DNA of 8,748 nucleotides from JAFAGX01 sp035623255 (lineage in GTDB: Bacteria; Acidobacteriota; Terriglobia; Terriglobales; Acidobacteriaceae): positions 1-8,748 of the forward strand of contig DASPTU010000070.1 in the NCBI GenBank assembly GCA_035623255.1. The letters run 5' to 3'. Of the stretch, positions 4,340-8,748 are shown piece after piece; position 1 is the first letter of the stretch; every line of letters starts with the position of its first letter. Under the pieces are notes generated by a model, which was given only the letters and a program-made list of their open reading frames with translations, ran no database searches and was not told the DNA's origin. A program made the position numbers and the translations under genes.

Positions 4340-5485
4340 GTGAACGGTGCAAGAAAAGGGTCCCACGGGGCAGTACTAGTCCAAACTCCCTCAAGATTTG
4401 GGTTTGGTGGCGCAAGCCTACCCTGGTTAACTCTAGTCCTCCTTCTTCTGAGCAGCCTCCCTGCTTGGGCACAATCGCAGCAGTCCGCTGATGCCTCAGC
4501 CACAGCGGCCCCCGAAGTTTTACCCGGGCAGCCACCGGAATTGGTGGGAACGATCAGCGGAAGCGTTGTTGATCGAACCGGCGCGTTCGTCCCCGGAGCG
4601 GTTGTGAAGCTGTCGCGCGAAACCCGGCCACTAAGTCCAGACGTGGCTTCGGACAGCGACGGACAATACGCGTTTGTGCGGATCACTCCCGGTCCATTCC
4701 AGATTAAGATCGAGTCGCCAGGTTTTGCGACGCAGACATCCACTGGAACTCTGCATTCGGGGGAGGATCTGCTGCTTCCCCCGATCACGCTGGCAATCGC
4801 CAGCCCTTCGACGGAAGTGCGTGTTTCCATGACGCCGACCGAGATGGCGGAAGCCGAGATTAAAGATGAGGAAAGGCAACGCGTCCTGGGTGTCATTCCT
4901 AATTTCTACGTTACTTATAACCCAGTGGCAGTCCCTCTCCACCCAAGGCAAAAATTTGAGCTTGCGTGGAAGGCGACAATCGATCCGGTCAATTTTGGCC
5001 TGGTGGGAGCCATCGCGGGAATTCAGCAAGCGGCAAATTCCTTCAGCGGCTATGGGCAAGGCGCGCAAGGATATGCAAAACGGTACGGGGCCGGCTATGC
5101 AGACTCCGTTACCGGCACGTTTATCGGGAGCGCCATCCTGCCGTCCCTGTTCAAGCAAGATCCAAGATATTTTTACAAAGGAACCGGGACCCGTCGCTCG
5201 CGATTCTTCTATGCCATCGCGAATGCCTTCATCTGCAAAGGTGACAATGGACACTGGCAGGCCAACTATTCCGGTATCCTTGGCAGCCTTGCCGCAGGTG
5301 GGCTCTCCAATCTTTATTACCCGGACTCAGATCGCGACGTAACAATAACGTTTGAAAATACGCTCATCGGAATTGGAGCAACCGCTGCCAACAATGTTCT
5401 CCAGGAATTTGTGATTCGTAAGTTTACCCACAACGCCCCGACATATACTCCCGCCGCTCCTGATCCTGCGGCGGGCACTCGCTGA
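4340..5485 (+). CDS. Secreted protein with carboxypeptidase-regulatory-like domain and uncharacterised C-terminal domain
   Basis: A 381-residue exported protein of unknown function. GTG at 4340 is the only usable start: an in-frame TAA lies at 4319-4321 and there is no later ATG, GTG or TTG before the signal peptide. AGGG (4330-4333) gives a modest ribosome site. A long n-region (1-27) precedes a hydrophobic core (28-40) and a signal-peptidase site AWA-Q at 44/45. Residues about 68-154 form a beta-sandwich regulatory-like domain (GTISGSVVDRTGAFVPGAVV, DSDGQYAF, ESPGFATQ). Residues about 184-364 are a second domain with VIPNFY, FELAWKATIDPV, GYGQGAQGYAKRYG, KQDPRYFYKGTGT, ICKGDNG, ISNLYYP-like GLSNLYYPDSD and NNVLQEFVIRK. 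I recall this arrangement as common in acidobacteria and of unknown role. The Gly/Ala-rich helical stretches (218-230, 339-356) could be membrane-associated. It is convergent with the TonB-dependent receptor. Confidence 0.85.
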   Translation: MNGARKGSHGAVLVQTPSRFGFGGASLPWLTLVLLLLSSLPAWAQSQQSADASATAAPEVLPGQPPELVGTISGSVVDRTGAFVPGAVVKLSRETRPLSPDVASDSDGQYAFVRITPGPFQIKIESPGFATQTSTGTLHSGEDLLLPPITLAIASPSTEVRVSMTPTEMAEAEIKDEERQRVLGVIPNFYVTYNPVAVPLHPRQKFELAWKATIDPVNFGLVGAIAGIQQAANSFSGYGQGAQGYAKRYGAGYADSVTGTFIGSAILPSLFKQDPRYFYKGTGTRRSRFFYAIANAFICKGDNGHWQANYSGILGSLAAGGLSNLYYPDSDRDVTITFENTLIGIGATAANNVLQEFVIRKFTHNAPTYTPAAPDPAAGTR

Positions 5486-5504
5486 CGAGCTGTAAAGCAA
5501 GGGA

Positions 5505-5542
5505 GGTTAGGCGCGGAAATCCGCAGGGATTTCTGCGCAACC
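5505..5542 (+). repeat. GGTTAGGCGCGG element, copy 2, with long stem-loop
   Basis: It starts with the same 12-mer as 1525-1536. GCGCGGAAATCC (5511-5522) pairs with GGATTTCTGCGC (5527-5538) through 12 base pairs with one G-U, loop GCAG. The stem extends with GGTT/AACC (5505-5508 and 5539-5542) around an AG bulge. It lies 19 bases after the carboxypeptidase-regulatory gene stop and upstream of the stronger terminator. It may be a terminator, an mRNA-end stabiliser, or a small repeat element. Confidence 0.6.
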
Positions 5543-5552
5543 CAAAGAAAGG

Positions 5553-5597
5553 AAAACGCGGCGGGACGCCCACGAAGTGGGCTGCCCGCCGCGTTTT
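5553..5597. terminator. Bidirectional intrinsic terminator
   Basis: AAAACGCGGCGGG (5553-5565) and CCCGCCGCGTTTT (5585-5597) form a 13-bp perfect stem. Above a 2x2 internal loop, GCCCAC/GTGGGC (5568-5573 and 5577-5582) add six pairs closed by a GAA loop. The A-run and T-run at the two feet give a U-tract in either direction. This fits the ends of the convergent genes stopping at 5485 (+) and 5617 (-). Confidence 0.9.
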
Positions 5598-5616
5598 GCG
5601 TCTCGACGCGAAAAAG

Positions 5617-8600
5617 TTAGAAGAGGAAGCGGAAGCCGATCTGAATCTGCCGGCTGAGATATGCATAGTTGCTGTTGGTGTTGGTGACTGAGCCGAAGGG
5701 AGCGTTGTAGGAGAGGGTGGGGGAAGCCGAGGTACCCCCAACGAAGTAACCCGTATTGTTGACGCTGGTGACGTTCTGGTGGTTGAAGATGTTAAAGGCT
5801 TCGGCGAGGGCTTCGACGCTGTAATGCTCGTGGAAATGAACGCGCTTGGCGAGGCGCAGATCCATATTGATGGTGCGCTTCATGCGAAAAGTGTCGCGGC
5901 CGACGATGTCGATGCCCTTGCGGCCGTTGGAGCCGTTCACACCGCCGCCGAGAGCTTTGTAGGTGACGGTGGTGGTGTCGCCAGTGAGGGGGTTGGTGGT
6001 CGAGGTTGTAAGGGTGGGCGGGTTACCGGAGGTTACCAGCGAGTAGGGGAGTCCGCTCTGAGAGGCGTAAATCGGGGAAAGCTCCCAGTCGTTGACAAGA
6101 TAACCGAGCGGGCCACCGACGTGCCAGGGGCCTTCCGCGATGGCGCTGGCAACGAAGCGATCAGGGACGTTAAAGATGGAGTTGCCGTATTCCAGCCTGA
6201 TGTTGGACGGAACGAGGAGGTCATTGGTATCGGTAAAGGTGGTGGCGTTCTCGCCGTAATCGAGAGCGTGTGACCAAGTGTAGCTGCCCATGAACTGCAA
6301 ATGGCGCGTCATTCTGCGATTGAGCTGAACGACCAGGGCATTGTAACTGGAACTGATGCCGCTGAAGATGTCAGTCATGGAGCCGAAGTTTGGGTTAGGC
6401 CGGCCCTGAGTGGTGCTGGAAAGAACAGCTCCGCCAGGCGCGGTCACAACTGTACTGACCGTGGCGTAAAGAGGGGTCGTATATTTGAGACCAGCGAACG
6501 GGCCGCCGGTGACTGTGTAAGTGATATCGGTAGCGGGAGCACCGGTGTTAACGTCCACGAAATCGGGCAATCTGCGGCCGAAGCTACCCATGTAGCTGAC
6601 GGAGAGGAGCGTGTTGGTGGCGATTTCGCGCTCGAGGGTGAGGTCGGTTTCGTGAACCTCCGGAAGCTTGAAGTGCGGATCGAAGAAGATGATGCCGAGA
6701 GCGGAAGTCGTGGTTGGTTGAGAAGTGAGAATTTCCGGAAACGAAGGAGCACCGGCGGTCGTGGCATTGAAAGTATAAGAAAATTGCGCGCCGGTGACAC
6801 CAGTGTTGGTCAGGGCATTGTAAATGGTGGAGTTGATGAGGCGGCCGAAGTATTCGCCGTAGCCGCCGCGGAGAGAGGTCTTGCCATCACCGAAGATGTC
6901 CCAGGCGAAGCCGAGGCGCGGACCGATATTGTTAGCGTTACTGGGCATGCTCTGGGTCTGCGGCACGGCGGGGTTCGGGAGAATGACGCTTGGCAACATC
7001 TCGTATTCGTAGCGAACGCCGAAATTCACGGTGAAGCGCGGGAGAAGGCGCAAATTGTCTTCGATGAAGAAAGCAAGATCGTTTGTATTGAAAGTGAAAC
7101 CGAGAGGGCCGAAAGCTTGCTGGTAGCTGGAATAGCAAGGCGTGTTCTGAGCGGTGCCACAGTGATTGGGAGAGATCAAATCGGAAAGATAGTTGCCTAT
7201 GGTGGTGTAGCTGAAAGATCCATATTGATACCGGAGGTTTTCGCTGAGATCGTTGGTGTGCGCAACATCCATGCCGAATTTGAGGGTGTGCTTGCCAAAG
7301 GACCAGGTAACCGTGTCTGCATATTGGGTACGGCGCTCATCTGGGAAGGCGGGGCGCTGAAGGAAAGTGGGGACGCCCATGTCAAAGCCGTTGGTGATGA
7401 AGACGTCAGGAGGAAGGCCGAGGGGATTGGTGTAGCCCGGGAAGTTGGGTGAGGTTACAAAATTCGCTTGTTCATAAGCAGTGGGAGGTTGGGCGAACTC
7501 AAACTCGAAGTCTCGTCCGTATTGAAAGCGAGCTTCGTTGATGATCTTCGAAGTGATGGTGGTATAGAGCTTGGCGACGCCCCAAGTGTCGCGGACGTAG
7601 TCGTTGCCAAAGCTGTGGATACCGTAAGTGTTGCTGGCCTGGGTTTGGATGCCGGCAGGGGAAATCCAGCGCATGCGGTTAACTTCAAAAGTGGCATGGT
7701 TTCTCGAGCTGATTTGCCAATCGATCTTGGGAAAGAAAATTGTGGCCTGGCCTTTGCGCGGAACGGAACCAAGCTCCCCAAGGAGACCATTCAAGCCGTT
7801 GTTGAAGGCGGTAACGGCGGCTGCATAGGTGGTGATGCCGACATTGGCGTTGGCCAGATTGCCGAGGAGAGTGCAAGCGCCGACCGTCGCGGTGGCCACG
7901 TTGGCACCATTGGGGACAGCGGTGGAGCCGGAAGTGAAGGCGCTGGAATTGATGTTGCTTTTGCCGTTGGCCTGGAAACAGTTGGTAGTGCCGTCCACGG
8001 TATAGGCCGAAGTGAGCGCGGCCAGAGGAGTGGCGAAAAAGGCTGTCGGGCTGGTAGCTCTGGAAGTGCCGGGGAAGTTGCGGTCGTAGCGATCAAAGGC
8101 AAAGAAGAAAAAGAGTTTGTCCTTTTTGATGGGACCTCCCACACCGAAGCCGTACATTTTACGGACATCGACAGGTGCGTAGGGAGAGGTGGTGAAGACG
8201 CCGGGCGAAGTTTGCGTGGTTAGCGTAGTGAAGGGGTTGATGGCGCCCCAGGAATTGTCGCGGTCGTAGAAATAGACTTCACCGTGGTAACTGTTCGAGC
8301 CGCTCTTGGTAACGGTGTTGACAACGGCGCCGGCGGCGCGGCCATATTCGGCGGAGTAATTGGAAGTATTGACCTGGAATTCCTGAACGGCGGCCTTGGC
8401 GCTGGAATAGCCGATGCGCGTGCGTCCGCGCTCCTCGGAAAAGAAAGCCTGATTATTGTCGCCGCCGTCGACGGTGTTGTTGTTGAGAAGCGTGCTGATC
8501 CCGCGGAAGCTGATGAGGCCGAAGCCGTTGATGTCATTGACGGCGCCCGGTGTTAGCAGAACGAAATTGGACCAGCGGCCACCGTTGATGGGGAGATTGC

Positions 8601-8748
8601 TGATGGCAGCTTGATCGACGGTTGGAGCGAATTCTGCGGAGTTCGTGTTGACCTGGGGAATTTCAGCCGTAACGACAACGGTGGCGCCAGCGGAAGCCAC
8701 ATTGAGCTTGGCAGTCACTTCGGTGACACTGCCGACCTGGACGATGAC
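5617..8748 (-). CDS. Oar-like TonB-dependent outer-membrane receptor (N-terminus beyond the window)
   Basis: An outer-membrane beta-barrel receptor; 1043 residues are visible and the frame runs off the right edge. The GTG at 8718 is internal, since ten in-frame codons precede it and the coding continues. Visible residues about 1-30 (VTEVTAKLNVASAGATVVVTAE) are the end of an N-terminal regulatory-like beta domain. Residues about 31-155 form the plug: TVDQAAISNLPINGGRW, LLTPGAV, FRGISTLLNNNTVDGGDNN, VQEFQVNTSNYSAEYGRAAG and VNTVTKSGSNSYHGEVYFY. The rest is barrel, with alternating aromatic strands, NFGVRYEYE, GPRLGFAWD, SYNALVVQLNRRMTRHLQF and YTWSHALDYGE. It ends in QIQIGFRFLF with the C-terminal Phe required for barrel assembly. 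Acidobacteria carry many such receptors, usually thought to import large or glycan-type ligands; the ligand here is unknown. The missing left part should hold the signal peptide and most of the regulatory-like domain. Confidence 0.93.
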   Translation of the reverse strand, partial: VIVQVGSVTEVTAKLNVASAGATVVVTAEIPQVNTNSAEFAPTVDQAAISNLPINGGRWSNFVLLTPGAVNDINGFGLISFRGISTLLNNNTVDGGDNNQAFFSEERGRTRIGYSSAKAAVQEFQVNTSNYSAEYGRAAGAVVNTVTKSGSNSYHGEVYFYDRDNSWGAINPFTTLTTQTSPGVFTTSPYAPVDVRKMYGFGVGGPIKKDKLFFFFAFDRYDRNFPGTSRATSPTAFFATPLAALTSAYTVDGTTNCFQANGKSNINSSAFTSGSTAVPNGANVATATVGACTLLGNLANANVGITTYAAAVTAFNNGLNGLLGELGSVPRKGQATIFFPKIDWQISSRNHATFEVNRMRWISPAGIQTQASNTYGIHSFGNDYVRDTWGVAKLYTTITSKIINEARFQYGRDFEFEFAQPPTAYEQANFVTSPNFPGYTNPLGLPPDVFITNGFDMGVPTFLQRPAFPDERRTQYADTVTWSFGKHTLKFGMDVAHTNDLSENLRYQYGSFSYTTIGNYLSDLISPNHCGTAQNTPCYSSYQQAFGPLGFTFNTNDLAFFIEDNLRLLPRFTVNFGVRYEYEMLPSVILPNPAVPQTQSMPSNANNIGPRLGFAWDIFGDGKTSLRGGYGEYFGRLINSTIYNALTNTGVTGAQFSYTFNATTAGAPSFPEILTSQPTTTSALGIIFFDPHFKLPEVHETDLTLEREIATNTLLSVSYMGSFGRRLPDFVDVNTGAPATDITYTVTGGPFAGLKYTTPLYATVSTVVTAPGGAVLSSTTQGRPNPNFGSMTDIFSGISSSYNALVVQLNRRMTRHLQFMGSYTWSHALDYGENATTFTDTNDLLVPSNIRLEYGNSIFNVPDRFVASAIAEGPWHVGGPLGYLVNDWELSPIYASQSGLPYSLVTSGNPPTLTTSTTNPLTGDTTTVTYKALGGGVNGSNGRKGIDIVGRDTFRMKRTINMDLRLAKRVHFHEHYSVEALAEAFNIFNHQNVTSVNNTGYFVGGTSASPTLSYNAPFGSVTNTNSNYAYLSRQIQIGFRFLF

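Noticed and set aside
4127..4366. A 79-codon minus-strand frame upstream of the MerT operon.
   Set aside because: It overlaps the start of the 4340 gene, shows no recognisable features, and has no convincing ribosome site.
6301..7452. Long + strand frames (also 5779-6273 and 7468-8223) antisense to the TonB-dependent receptor.
   Set aside because: Gly/Val/Glu-rich products mirror the receptor's codon usage; the minus-strand frame is one uninterrupted receptor with all expected motifs.

Overview
The window looks like chromosomal DNA of an acidobacterium (phylum Acidobacteriota), probably from soil. The evidence is an Oar-like TonB-dependent receptor with a C-terminal Phe, a secreted protein with a carboxypeptidase-regulatory-like domain followed by an uncharacterised domain typical of acidobacteria, a periplasmic TonB-C-domain protein, moderately high GC, and repeat-rich intergenic DNA. 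This assignment comes from protein style, not from a marker gene.

Layout from left to right. (1) A family 39-type membrane glycosyltransferase on + (36-1520, possibly starting left of the window). (2) A 560-base gene-free stretch (1521-2080) with hairpins, a perfect-consensus extended sigma-70 promoter, and two copies of a 21-base repeat 159 bases apart. (3) A secreted TonB-C-domain protein on + (2081-2986). (4) A convergent two-gene unit on - : a MerT-family transporter (3627-3974) overlapping by ATGA a thioredoxin-like protein (2998-3630) whose frame is interrupted by one in-frame TGA. (5) A 365-base intergenic region (3975-4339). (6) A secreted carboxypeptidase-regulatory-domain protein on + (4340-5485). 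(7) A strong bidirectional terminator region. (8) The large TonB-dependent receptor on - (5617 to the right edge, N-terminus missing).

The most notable item is the thioredoxin-like gene. Automated gene calling would split it into a 67-residue and a roughly 121-residue fragment. Read through the TGA it gives a 210-residue membrane-anchored protein in which the TGA falls on the first position of a CxxC-type redox motif (Sec68-Ala-Ala-Cys71). A hairpin with a G-rich apical loop starts at the distance expected of a bacterial SECIS element. I therefore annotate it as a candidate selenoprotein, translationally coupled to a MerT-like transporter. This suggests a selenol-based extracytoplasmic redox or metal-handling partner for a mercury or soft-metal transporter. 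No Sec machinery and no merA, merP or merR lies in the window, so Sec decoding and substrate remain inferences.
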